7,454 bases of DNA, from the NCBI GenBank assembly GCA_934655935.1, contig CAKUHJ010000092.1:1-7454 (forward strand). The letters run 5' to 3'. The DNA comes from an uncultured Oscillospiraceae bacterium (GTDB lineage Bacteria; Bacillota; Clostridia; Oscillospirales; Oscillospiraceae). Below the pieces are notes generated by a model. That model did no database searches. It was not told the DNA's origin and saw nothing but the letters and a program-made list of their open reading frames with translations. Of the stretch, positions 1 to 6,405 are shown piece after piece. How positions within the stretch are numbered: position 1 is the first letter of the stretch; every line of letters starts with the position of its first letter. The translations under genes were made by a program, and so were the position numbers.

Positions 1-77
1 CGACACGCGCTCTCCCTCAGTCAGCTTCGCTGACAGCTCCCTCCCAGAGGGAGCCTCAGGCGCTCCCGCGCCAGTGC
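1..77. repeat. 77-bp direct repeat, copy 1
   Basis: This segment is identical, base for base, to 181-257, giving a period of 180 bp. It contains three compact hairpins: GTCAGC-ttc-GCTGAC, CTCCCT-cccag-AGGGAG and, at 59-72, GGCGC-tccc-GCGCC. It encodes nothing convincing; the open frames crossing it have no start signal and no recognisable product. The identity of the two copies points to a recent tandem duplication or to recombination between copies. I recall similar CTCCCTCAGTCAGC-type repeats scattered between genes in Oscillospirales genomes, but that is memory and not shown here. Confidence 0.9.
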
Positions 78-172
78 AAGGCACGAAAGCAGCTGCAGGC
101 TTGCTGGGTACCTTCGTAAGCCTCCCGCTGATGAGGGAGGTGGCAAAGCCGAAGGCCTTGACGGAGGGAGAG
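10..172. mobile_element. MITE-like non-coding repeat element
   Basis: The two ends are near-perfect inverted repeats. The left end reads CTCTCCCTCAGTCA (10-23) and the reverse complement of 159-172 reads CTCTCCCTCCGTCA, one mismatch in 14. The interior is hairpin-rich and includes CCTCCC-gctgatga-GGGAGG at 121-140 and the palindrome AAGGCCTT at 152-159. There is no coding capacity, so if this is mobile it needs a transposase acting in trans. A second copy starts at 190 and breaks off at 257, just before the terminator of the neighbouring gene. It could instead be a REP/BIME-like or structured RNA repeat; no target-site duplication can be assigned because the copies are in tandem. Confidence 0.6.
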
Positions 173-180
173 AAAAAGCC

Positions 181-257
181 CGACACGCGCTCTCCCTCAG
201 TCAGCTTCGCTGACAGCTCCCTCCCAGAGGGAGCCTCAGGCGCTCCCGCGCCAGTGC
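181..257. repeat. 77-bp direct repeat, copy 2 (truncated unit)
   Basis: Exact copy of 1-77. After position 257 the sequence departs from the first unit and enters a small hairpin (GCTTC-acaa-GAAGC, 256-269), then the terminator at 274-307. Only the left arm of the element is therefore present in this copy. The rest of 1-320 holds no gene I can support. Confidence 0.9.
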
Positions 258-273
258 TTCACAAGAAGCGCAA

Positions 274-307
274 AAGGCAGCCTGGGTCGTTCGGCCCAGG
301 CTGCCTT
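274..307 (-). terminator. Intrinsic terminator of the SLH/glycosidase gene
   Basis: A perfect 13-bp inverted repeat, AAGGCAGCCTGGG (274-286) and CCCAGGCTGCCTT (295-307), with an 8-nt loop. Read on the minus strand the stem is followed by a short T-run (the complement of CAAAA at 271-275). It begins 13 nt past the TGA stop of the long minus-strand gene, the expected place for a Rho-independent terminator. Confidence 0.88.
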
Positions 308-320
308 GTATTTATGAGGC

Positions 321-2633
321 TCAGCTCAGGCTGCGCATGCCGTAGAGCATTTTTGCAACCTGCGCGCGGGTAACACTTCCGGTCGGGTCCAGACGCCCGT
401 TGGAGCCGGAGATCAGCTTGTTTTCCAGCATCGCGGCCAGCGGCTCCTCCGCCCAGGCGGCGATGGCCTTACGGTCGGAGAAGGCGAGCAGATTGTCCGG
501 ATCTCCGCCGGAGAGCTTCGCGGCGCGCGCAAGAATGGTCATGGCCTCCTGGCGGGAAATGGTGGCGGTCGGGTTGGCGTAGAGACGTCCGTTTTTCTTG
601 ACGCCGCCCATATAGCCCAGCGCATAGGCCGCCTGCACCGCGCTCTGCGCCCAGTCGGCAATCTTTTTGACGTCCTCGAACGGCAGCGGCGTATCCTCGT
701 AGGCCTTCAGATCCGTGCCGAGATAGCGCATCAGCGCGCTGACAAATTCCTGCCGCGTCATGGTGTCGTTCGGGCGGTAATAGAGCTTGCCGTCCTTACC
801 ATGGGAGCCCTGCAGGGTTCCGTCATAGTAAAGGGCGGTAATATAGGAGGCGGCCCAATGATTCTTGACGTCGGCAAAGGGCTCCGCTGTGCCGACGGTT
901 ACCTTGATTTCCTTGCGGACGTCGCCATAGCGCACGGTGAGAACGCCGCTGACCTCCTTTTCCGCGCTGCGGACGGCGGTGAAGACGCCGGGCTTTTCAA
1001 ACGAGCCGACGCTTTCGGAGGCGCTCCAGGAAAAGCTTTCGTTTTCCGCCAGAACGCGCATGCCGCCGTAGCTTGCCGCGGCGGTGAGCTTCACAGTGCT
1101 CCCGGCCGGGATGTGAAGGGAGGCGACCGCTTTTCCGTCCGCGTCCTGAAGGCTCAGCTTGTCGATTTCGTGCAGAATCTGAATGCGGGCCTCGCCGGTC
1201 AGGTCTCCGGACTGACCGCGGACGGTGACAGAGGTCTGCTTCTCGCTCAGATCGGCGTCAATGCGGAGGTTCCCGTTTTTCAGCGCGGTGACGCCGTCGC
1301 CGTCCCAGAAAACATCTCCCGGAAGCTCGGCGGCGTTATAGTCCCGGTCCGCGGCGCGTGCGGTCATGCTTACCTCTGCGCCGGGCAGCGCAAAGGCGCG
1401 GTAGGGATAGACAAACAGCTGCGCGGCGCTTCTGGCGCGCGTGGTTTCGCGGGCCAGGAAGATGAAGTTTGCGCAGGGGCGGAGCTCGCCGTCGGACGGG
1501 GTGTTGACGGTGGAGCCGCCGGTATAGCCGGGGTACTGGACGCCCAGCGTGGACGAGCCGCCGCCGTCAAGATTGATGGCGTCCACGCAGCCCAGCGCCT
1601 GCAGGCGCTCTGCAAGCTCAGGAAGCGTCAGGCCGGAGGAGCCGGAGGCTTCGTCGGCCGTGTAGAGAAGGAGGGTGCCGTCCTGCCTGACGCCCGCCGC
1701 GCTCCGCGCGCGCGGCTTGTCGGCGGTATCAAGGGTAAAATCGGTCTGCACCTTGCCGCCGGAAACGAGCAGCTCGCCCGCGCCGCAGGCGTATGTAACG
1801 TCCTTCCAGGCGCGGCTGCAGCTGGTTTCGACGAGGACCGTGTCGCCCACGCGAAGCGCCTGCAGCTGCTTGAGCGCGCTTTCATAGTCGGTTGCGTTTG
1901 CAAGGCTCAGAACAAAGCCGTTTTTCGGGATATCGCATGAGGCGACGTCCTCCACGATCTCCGTGACCTCCAGCTCCAGCGTGTCCTGCGGAAGAAGCTC
2001 CGCAGAGCGCTCGGCGTCCGTCGGCGCAAGCAGAAGATTGTAGGCCTTGAGCGTGTTCTTGGTTTTCAGATCATAATCGCGCGAATAGAGCACCAGGCCG
2101 CTTCCGCGGGTCAGGGCTTTGTTATAAAGAATATTGCCGGTGCGGCCGTTCATGGTAAGCCGGATTTCATAATCAGCCTCGCCGATCACGGCGCTTCCGT
2201 CGGAATAAAAGCCGATGGTGCTCCGCGTGCCGCCCAGCGTGCGCAGAATGCCGTCGGTAATTTCAACGCCGTGCGGGATACCGGTGTCCAGATCAAAGAA
2301 GGACGCGTTGACGCCGGCCACCATGGTCAGGTCCTCATGTTCCAGGAATTTCACAGCGTCGTTCATGGCGCTGCGGCCATAGAGCGTGCTGCCGAACACG
2401 ACCATGGGGCGTACGCCGCTGTGCGGCTGCAGCGTCACATAATTTTCGTGCAGCGCCTGCGTATCCTGCTTCTGAAGACCGGAGGTCAGTGTGACGCCGT
2501 CATAGAGCGCCAGCGTGTGCGTATAGCCTGCGTCCACCGAGGCCTGCGCAAAGTCCCAGGCGGCGCAGACGCTTCCGCTTAAAATAGCCAGCAGCAGAAG
2601 CAGGGCGGTCAGCCGGGTCAGGAAATGTTTCAA
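321..2633 (-). CDS. Secreted phosphodiester glycosidase-domain protein with three SLH repeats
   Basis: A 770-aa exported surface protein. Residues 1-25 form a signal peptide (basic start, poly-Leu core, likely cleavage near SVCA-A). Residues about 70-395 match the phosphodiester glycosidase/NAGPA (DUF2233) fold: GVNASFF at 107-113, GTRSTIGF at 135-142, PRARSAAGV at 307-315 and the hallmark INLDGGGSSTL at 353-363. Residues about 400-580 are beta-rich and Ig-like. Three S-layer homology repeats follow (about 585-642, 650-707, 715-768), with FADVKNHWAASYI and TMTRQEF-type motifs, and should tether it non-covalently to secondary cell-wall polymer. Enzymes of the family remove sugars from phosphodiester linkages or act on exopolysaccharide; the substrate here is unknown. 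The start is TTG, chosen because it follows AGAAGGGAGC by about 8 nt and opens directly into the signal peptide. It is divergent from the two-component operon and has its own promoter and terminator. The domain call is firm; the biological role is inference. Confidence 0.93.
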   Translation of the reverse strand: MKHFLTRLTALLLLLAILSGSVCAAWDFAQASVDAGYTHTLALYDGVTLTSGLQKQDTQALHENYVTLQPHSGVRPMVVFGSTLYGRSAMNDAVKFLEHEDLTMVAGVNASFFDLDTGIPHGVEITDGILRTLGGTRSTIGFYSDGSAVIGEADYEIRLTMNGRTGNILYNKALTRGSGLVLYSRDYDLKTKNTLKAYNLLLAPTDAERSAELLPQDTLELEVTEIVEDVASCDIPKNGFVLSLANATDYESALKQLQALRVGDTVLVETSCSRAWKDVTYACGAGELLVSGGKVQTDFTLDTADKPRARSAAGVRQDGTLLLYTADEASGSSGLTLPELAERLQALGCVDAINLDGGGSSTLGVQYPGYTGGSTVNTPSDGELRPCANFIFLARETTRARSAAQLFVYPYRAFALPGAEVSMTARAADRDYNAAELPGDVFWDGDGVTALKNGNLRIDADLSEKQTSVTVRGQSGDLTGEARIQILHEIDKLSLQDADGKAVASLHIPAGSTVKLTAAASYGGMRVLAENESFSWSASESVGSFEKPGVFTAVRSAEKEVSGVLTVRYGDVRKEIKVTVGTAEPFADVKNHWAASYITALYYDGTLQGSHGKDGKLYYRPNDTMTRQEFVSALMRYLGTDLKAYEDTPLPFEDVKKIADWAQSAVQAAYALGYMGGVKKNGRLYANPTATISRQEAMTILARAAKLSGGDPDNLLAFSDRKAIAAWAEEPLAAMLENKLISGSNGRLDPTGSVTRAQVAKMLYGMRSLS

Positions 2634-2641
2634 GAAAATCG

Positions 2642-2650
2642 CTCCCTTCT
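2642..2650 (-). promoter_or_regulatory. Ribosome binding site for the TTG-started gene
   Basis: On the minus strand the sequence AGAAGGGAG lies about 8 nt before the TTG at 2633-2631. It supports the non-ATG start, since no ATG with comparable spacing precedes the signal peptide. Confidence 0.75.
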
Positions 2651-2667
2651 GGTGATTGAGTCAATTC

Positions 2668-2696
2668 ATGTTAACATAACAACGTAAAAATGTAAA
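2668..2696 (-). promoter_or_regulatory. Sigma-A-type promoter of the SLH/glycosidase gene
   Basis: Minus-strand -35 TTTACA (2696-2691), 17-bp spacer, -10 TAACAT (2673-2668). The -10 overlaps a perfect 10-bp palindrome, ATGTTAACAT (2668-2677), which could be a regulator contact. Expected transcription start is near 2661, leaving a short leader before the ribosome site. Confidence 0.65.
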
Positions 2697-2708
2697 GCAC
2701 CTCGTCTG

Positions 2709-2735
2709 TAATTTCGAAATTAAGTGAATCTTAAG
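2709..2735. promoter_or_regulatory. Candidate operator between the divergent promoters
   Basis: A perfect 14-bp palindrome, TAATTTCGAAATTA (2709-2722), overlaps a pair of TTAAG motifs at 2720-2724 and 2731-2735. The pair is spaced exactly 11 bp, one helical turn, the spacing typical of OmpR/PhoB-class tandem sites. The second TTAAG ends 11 bp before the -35 of the response-regulator promoter. Because CTTAAG is itself palindromic, the pair can also be read as an inverted repeat, TTAAG-tgaat-CTTAA. Autoregulation by the adjacent response regulator is the natural guess, but it is inference. Confidence 0.5.
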
Positions 2736-2746
2736 GCAAAGCACAC

Positions 2747-2775
2747 TTGTTTCTTCAGGGGTTTTTCCGTATGAT
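2747..2775 (+). promoter_or_regulatory. Sigma-A-type promoter of the two-component operon
   Basis: -35 TTGTTT (2747-2752), 17-bp spacer, -10 TATGAT (2770-2775). Expected start is near 2782, just before the ribosome site GAGGTGA (2784-2790), so the leader is very short. The suboptimal -35 fits a promoter that benefits from an activator bound at the upstream TTAAG repeat. Confidence 0.68.
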
Positions 2776-2796
2776 AAGCGCATGAGGTGAGACGCT

Positions 2797-3492
2797 ATGA
2801 ATCAGATTCTGGTTTGCGACGACGAACAGGACATCGCTGCCGCTTTGAAAATTTATCTTGAAAATGTGGGCTACCGGGTCCATACGGCCGCGAGCGGTCC
2901 GCAGGCGCTGGAGCTGGCGCGCAGGGAGCCGGTGCAGCTGGCGATTCTCGATATCATGATGCCGGGTATGGACGGGATTGAGACCATGGAGCGCCTGCGC
3001 GAATTTTCCAATATCCCGGTCATTCTGCTGACGGCCAAATCGGAGGATACCGATAAAATTCTGGGCCTCGGCGCGGGGGCGGACGATTATATCACGAAGC
3101 CCTTCAACCCCATGGAGGTGCTTGCGCGCGTCAAATCGCAGCTGCGGCGCTACCTGCGCCTGGGCGGCGGAAGCGAGAATACGAGCCTGCTTCAGCTGGG
3201 CGGCATCACGCTCGACCATGACGCCAAGCACGTCACGCTCGACGGCGAGAGCGTACAGCTGACGCCGAAGGAATATGACATTCTCTATTTTCTCATGCGC
3301 AACCCCGGCAAGGTTTTCGCGCCGAGGGAGATTTATAAGGCCGTCTGGAATGAGCTGCCCCTGAACGCGGATAACACGCTGGCCGTTCATATCCGCCATC
3401 TGCGCGAGAAGCTGGAGTTTGACCCGGCCAATCCGCGCTATCTCAAGGTCGTCTGGGGAAAGGGCTATAAGCTGGAGGAGGGAGCAAAATGA
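2797..3492 (+). CDS. OmpR/PhoB-family response regulator (VanR-like)
   Basis: A 231-aa DNA-binding response regulator of normal family length. The receiver domain spans about 3-118: acidic pocket D8/D9, phospho-acceptor D52 in the segment LAILDIMMPGMDG, switch residues T79 and Y98, and K101 in YITKPF. The winged-helix output domain covers about 134-227, with LTPKEYDILYFLMRNPGKVF and the C-terminal WGKGYKLE hairpin. All catalytic residues are present, so it should be competent for phosphorylation by the downstream kinase. The ATG follows GAGGTGA by 6 nt. The receiver resembles VanR-type regulators of clostridia, but no van resistance genes are present, so I give no symbol. It may regulate its own operon and the divergent SLH-protein gene through the shared 2634-2796 region; this is inference. 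Confidence 0.96.
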   Translation: MNQILVCDDEQDIAAALKIYLENVGYRVHTAASGPQALELARREPVQLAILDIMMPGMDGIETMERLREFSNIPVILLTAKSEDTDKILGLGAGADDYITKPFNPMEVLARVKSQLRRYLRLGGGSENTSLLQLGGITLDHDAKHVTLDGESVQLTPKEYDILYFLMRNPGKVFAPREIYKAVWNELPLNADNTLAVHIRHLREKLEFDPANPRYLKVVWGKGYKLEEGAK

Positions 3493-5087
3493 AACGCCTG
3501 CAATCAAAGCTCTGGGCAAAGCTCACAGCGCTGCCGCTGTTCGGCGTGTTTGTGCTGCTGGCCTTCTGGAGCGGGGTTGGAACCGCGGTCCTTGTGGCAG
3601 AGGGCGGCTATTCCGCGCCAAAGTCGTTTGTAGCCAGGCAGGCCTGGAGCGGCACGGAGGAGGCCTATTGGCTTGGAAAGCTGGTTTCGGCGCGCTATGT
3701 GCTGCCTGCGGCCTGCCTGGCGAGCCTTGCGGTATGCCTGGTTCTGTTCGTATTTTTGCTGTGCTCTGCCGGGCACAGCGAGACGGAGGAGGGCGTCCAT
3801 CTGAGCTGGTTTGACCGGATTCCGCTCGATCTGTTTCTTGCGGCGATGATTTTTGCGCAGCTGATCTGCGGCTATCTGACGTTTCAGGGCCTGTCCGGCA
3901 CGCTGATGACGGCGGCGCTGGTCAGCCTGGGCATCTACGCCATTTCCTTCCTGGCGATGCTGACGCTGATGAGCCTGGCCGCGCGGATGAAGACGCCGGG
4001 TTTTTTGAAAAACAGCGTGTCCTATTTCGTCCTGCACGGCCTCTGGCGGGTGCTGCGCTGGCTTTTCCGGGGTATTGGGAGCATTTCTGTGTGCAGACGG
4101 GCGGGGGTTGTGTGGCTCGGCTGGTGCACAGCGGAGCTGCTGGTCCTCGCGGCGCTCTGGACGCCGGGAGTCATTGCGTGGTGGGCGCTGTCCAGGCTTC
4201 TCCTGACGCCGGTGGTTTTCTATTTTGCAGCGGGGCTGAAAACGCTGCAGACCGGCGCGCATGCCCTTGCAGACGGCGATCTGGCCTATGAAATCCGCAG
4301 ACTGCCCGGTTGGCTTCCTGCGCTCCGGCGCTGCGGGGAGGACCTGAACAGCATCAAGGAGGGCATGCAGAAGGCCGTCGCCGAGCAGACAAAGGCGGAG
4401 CGGCTGCGCACAGAGCTGATCACCAATGTTTCCCACGATATCAAAACGCCGCTGACGTCGATTGTCAACTATGTGGACCTTCTGAAAAAGAAGCCGATGC
4501 CGGACGCGCAGGCGGAGGAATACCTTGCCGTTCTGGACCGGCAGTCCGCCAGACTCAAAAAGCTGACGGAGGACCTGGTAGAGGCCTCAAAGGCCTCGAC
4601 GGGAAACCTTTCCGTTGCGCTTGCGCCGACGGATGTGAACGTGCTGCTCTCGCAGGTGGCAGGGGAGTATCTGGACCGGCTGGAGGCGGCGGGGCTTGAC
4701 GTGGTGTTCAAGCCGGAGCCCTCGCAGCCGCAGATTCCGGCGGACGGAAGGCTTTTGTGGCGGGTGCTGGAGAATCTGCTGAGCAACATTCTCAAATACG
4801 CGCAGCCCGGTACGCGCGTCTACTTCCAGACGCAGCAGACGGATACGCAGGTGCGCATCATCTTCAAGAACGTCTCCCGGTATGAGCTGAATATTTCTGC
4901 GGACGAGCTGATGGAGCGCTTTGTGCGCGGCGACCGCTCGCGCAATACCGAGGGGAGCGGGCTGGGCCTGTCCATCGCCCAGAGCCTGACAAAGCTTCAG
5001 GGCGGAACGTTCCTGCTGGACGTCGACGGGGACCTGTTCAAGGCGACGCTCGTCTTCCCGCGCCTGCCGGAAGACAGCGCAGAATGA
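3489..5087 (+). CDS. Membrane sensor histidine kinase of the VanR-like system
   Basis: A 532-aa transmembrane kinase. Hydrophobic segments lie near residues 14-36, 71-92, 112-133, 137-162, 206-228 and 230-250, so about six helices with a short outside loop at 38-70 and no large sensor domain. This suggests signal detection in or near the membrane. A HAMP-like linker (ALADGDLAYEIRR, 259-271) leads into the dimerisation domain with phospho-acceptor H316 in NVSHDIKTPLTS. The ATPase domain has the N box ENLLSN (428-433) and the motifs ERFVRGDRSR and TEGSGLGLSIA (476-497). A canonical D-x-G box is not obvious; the equivalent strand reads FKNVSRYELNIS (459-470), as in many Gram-positive kinases of this type. 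Its ATG overlaps the regulator's TGA (ATGA), which implies translational coupling. The stimulus is unknown; cell-wall stress is a reasonable guess. Confidence 0.95.
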   Translation: MKRLQSKLWAKLTALPLFGVFVLLAFWSGVGTAVLVAEGGYSAPKSFVARQAWSGTEEAYWLGKLVSARYVLPAACLASLAVCLVLFVFLLCSAGHSETEEGVHLSWFDRIPLDLFLAAMIFAQLICGYLTFQGLSGTLMTAALVSLGIYAISFLAMLTLMSLAARMKTPGFLKNSVSYFVLHGLWRVLRWLFRGIGSISVCRRAGVVWLGWCTAELLVLAALWTPGVIAWWALSRLLLTPVVFYFAAGLKTLQTGAHALADGDLAYEIRRLPGWLPALRRCGEDLNSIKEGMQKAVAEQTKAERLRTELITNVSHDIKTPLTSIVNYVDLLKKKPMPDAQAEEYLAVLDRQSARLKKLTEDLVEASKASTGNLSVALAPTDVNVLLSQVAGEYLDRLEAAGLDVVFKPEPSQPQIPADGRLLWRVLENLLSNILKYAQPGTRVYFQTQQTDTQVRIIFKNVSRYELNISADELMERFVRGDRSRNTEGSGLGLSIAQSLTKLQGGTFLLDVDGDLFKATLVFPRLPEDSAE

Positions 5088-5096
5088 GCATAACAG

Positions 5097-5235
5097 GGGG
5101 CTGTCTCAAAATGCAAATTGCAAGAGAATAGCCCCGCCAAAAGTTAGACAAAGTCGTGAGAATCCAGTTTTTAATGGATTCTCACGACTTATTTGTTGGG
5201 CTAATTTTTAGATAATTCTATTTTGAGACAGCCCC
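5097..5235. mobile_element. 139-bp MITE-like element with 16-bp perfect inverted ends
   Basis: Terminal inverted repeats GGGGCTGTCTCAAAAT (5097-5112) and ATTTTGAGACAGCCCC (5220-5235) match without error. The interior is AT-richer than the flanking genes and contains a perfect 16-bp-stem hairpin (5151-5190). The remaining inner flanks are also loosely complementary (TAGCCC near each side), so the whole element can fold into one long structure. It has no coding capacity. The ends resemble what I recall of IS1182-type insertion-sequence termini, but I cannot confirm the family. No clear target duplication is visible; the right end lies 1 bp from a terminator-like hairpin. Confidence 0.8.
5151..5190. 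terminator. Long hairpin inside the MITE, possible bidirectional terminator
   Basis: AAGTCGTGAGAATCCA (5151-5166) and its exact complement (5175-5190) enclose an 8-nt loop, GTTTTTAA. The plus-strand stem is followed by TTATTTGTT-like sequence (the last TT belongs to the stem), and the minus-strand stem by TTTGTCT. Either could serve as a weak U-tract, so the element may have brought a terminator to the end of the kinase transcript. The hairpin is certain; terminator activity is inference. Confidence 0.5.
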
Positions 5236-5236
5236 G

Positions 5237-5264
5237 CTGCCAAAAAGCGTTCGCTTTTTGGCAG
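5237..5264. terminator. Hairpin terminator between convergent operons
   Basis: CTGCCAAAAAGCG (5237-5249) pairs with CGCTTTTTGGCAG (5252-5264), a stem of at least 12 bp with a tight loop. On the plus strand it is followed by TTTCC, a short U-tract, so it could have ended the kinase operon. On the minus strand it lies 11 nt past the stop of the lipoprotein gene, but the sequence beyond is GC-rich because the MITE begins there. It is probably a shared terminator of both converging operons. Confidence 0.7.
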
Positions 5265-5275
5265 TTTCCATGCGT

Positions 5276-6175
5276 CTATCCGGTTTCCTGCGCCGGCCAG
5301 AGGAGCTGGGCATACTGCCGGGTGAGCATGCCGTCGGGCAGGGGGGAAAGCGCGAAAAGCTGCTCGTCCTGCGCGTCGTAGATTGCGCGGCGCGCGCTGC
5401 CGTCTGCGGCGCGCTCCTCCACCAGGAGGAATTCTGCGTCGCCGCAGGAAAGCGTTTCCGGAAGCTGGCCGGGGAGGAAGACCTTGCGCCCGAGAACGCC
5501 GTGCTCTGCGTCCATCCAGAGAATCACCACCTGCTCCGGCTGCGCTGAGGCCTCGATTGTAATCTGGATTTCGCAGCTTCTCTGCCGGGAAGCGCTGCGT
5601 CCATTTTCTGAGGTCGTTTCGCTGCGCGTCTGGGAAAGCGTCTGCGTCAGCGAGCCTCCGTCTGCGCTGACGCCGCTTCCGGGCAGCACGTAAACGCCGT
5701 CTGAGGCCTGGTAGACCGGGTTCACATACCAGCTCTGAACGCCGCCGCCTTCTGCATAAAAGAGCTTGGCGTCCAGCGAGTAGGAAAGCTCGTCGTTGAT
5801 ATAGCGGATATGGCTTCCACCGTCGGAAAATACGGGGTCGCTGCAGACTTTGGTATAGCTGCCGTCGTCGTCGGTTTGCTCCATGCAGTAAAGAAGAAAG
5901 CCCTTCCGCTGCGGAAAGCTGTAGTCGCGGGTCTCCGGATCAAATTCGGCCCAGAGCTTTTCTTCGGCCTGCGCAGGAGCGCCGGAGAATAGCGCCTCCG
6001 GCTGAAGGGCCAGAACGCGGTCCATTGTCTCCAGGGGTTCGCGCGTGACAAACGCGCCGATAAGCGTATCGTCTGAGGTTTGCGCGCCGGCCTGCTCCGG
6101 CAGGGCCAGACTGCAGCCGGTAAGCAGCAGGCAGGCTGCCAGAAGCAGCGCCAGAAGCAGGTCAGCCTTCTTCAT
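5276..6175 (-). CDS. Lipoprotein of unknown function
   Basis: A 299-aa exported lipoprotein. I chose the ATG at 6175-6173 because GGAGG (6185-6189) sits 9 nt upstream and the product starts at once with a signal peptide, MKKADLLLALLLAACLLLTGC. The lipobox LTGC has its lipidation cysteine at residue 21. A longer open frame from 6202 would add nine residues, with no better ribosome site. The mature part is hydrophilic, with a probable beta-rich region carrying aromatic motifs (LLYCMEQ, VQSWYVNPVYQ) at about 95-165. A Ser/Thr/Gln-rich stretch follows at about 175-205 (SLTQTLSQTRSETTSENGRS), then a second beta-rich segment (IQITIEAS, VVILWMD, RKVFLPGQL, AEFLLVEE). I do not recognise a family. It is the last gene of the three-gene operon and overlaps the HTH gene by 14 nt, so it is probably co-translated. 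It may be an outer-face partner of the operon's membrane protein. Confidence 0.85.
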   Translation of the reverse strand: MKKADLLLALLLAACLLLTGCSLALPEQAGAQTSDDTLIGAFVTREPLETMDRVLALQPEALFSGAPAQAEEKLWAEFDPETRDYSFPQRKGFLLYCMEQTDDDGSYTKVCSDPVFSDGGSHIRYINDELSYSLDAKLFYAEGGGVQSWYVNPVYQASDGVYVLPGSGVSADGGSLTQTLSQTRSETTSENGRSASRQRSCEIQITIEASAQPEQVVILWMDAEHGVLGRKVFLPGQLPETLSCGDAEFLLVEERAADGSARRAIYDAQDEQLFALSPLPDGMLTRQYAQLLWPAQETG

Positions 6176-6395
6176 GATCGTCGTCCTCCAATTGTCCGTC
6201 AAATTTCAAAATATCTCCGGCCTCGCATTCCAGATAGTAACAGATCCGGTTGAGCGTGCCGAAGCGCACGCCCTTTGCCTTTCCACTGCGGAGTATGGAC
6301 AGGTTGGCCTCCGTGATGCCGATTTTGCCGCAAAGCTCCTTGGCCGTCATATTCCGCGCGCGCAGCACGTCGTCCAGATAAACCCTGATTGCCAT
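6162..6395 (-). CDS. Small YozG-like XRE-family HTH regulator
   Basis: A 77-aa single-domain DNA-binding protein of the Cro/C1 type (HTH_26/YozG-like). Helix-turn-helix core: LRARNMTAKELCGKIGITEA (11-30), with the probable recognition helix in NLSILRSGKAKGV (31-43), then FGTLNRICYYLECEAGDILKF typical of the family. The acidic tail is QLEDDDHEEG. The ATG at 6395 is preceded by AAGGTGA, which overlaps the TAA of the upstream membrane-protein gene, with only 10 nt between the two genes. A longer open frame extends upstream inside that gene, but the extension is low-complexity shadow sequence. Family members usually sit next to a DUF2975 membrane protein and are often autoregulators, which fits here. 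The operator-like repeats at the operon promoter are its plausible target; this is inference. Confidence 0.93.
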   Translation of the reverse strand: MAIRVYLDDVLRARNMTAKELCGKIGITEANLSILRSGKAKGVRFGTLNRICYYLECEAGDILKFDGQLEDDDHEEG

Positions 6396-6405
6396 GTCCG
6401 TCACC

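Noticed and set aside
1..257. CRISPR array
   Set aside because: There are only two copies of a 77-bp block at a 180-bp period, with no regular 25-40-bp spacers and no cas genes; this fits a tandem MITE-like repeat instead.
74..373. Plus-strand open frame through the tandem repeats and terminator
   Set aside because: It runs through repeat DNA and the terminator and into the 3' end of the opposing gene, with no ribosome site and no plausible product.
801..1940. Long plus-strand open frame opposite the SLH/glycosidase gene
   Set aside because: It has no ribosome site, no recognisable domain and an Ala/Gly/Arg-rich composition; it is a GC-rich antisense shadow of a gene with clear domains.
2755..3519. 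Minus-strand open frame covering the response regulator
   Set aside because: Antisense shadow of a gene with all receiver and winged-helix residues; no independent start signal.
3504..4436. Minus-strand open frame opposite the histidine kinase
   Set aside because: Its Arg/Gln/Pro-rich translation is typical of shadow frames; the kinase motifs on the plus strand are complete.
2797..5087. Vancomycin-resistance regulatory system (vanRS)
   Set aside because: The regulator is VanR-like, but the kinase has a different six-helix sensor region and there are no vanH/A/X-type genes nearby, so resistance is not supported.
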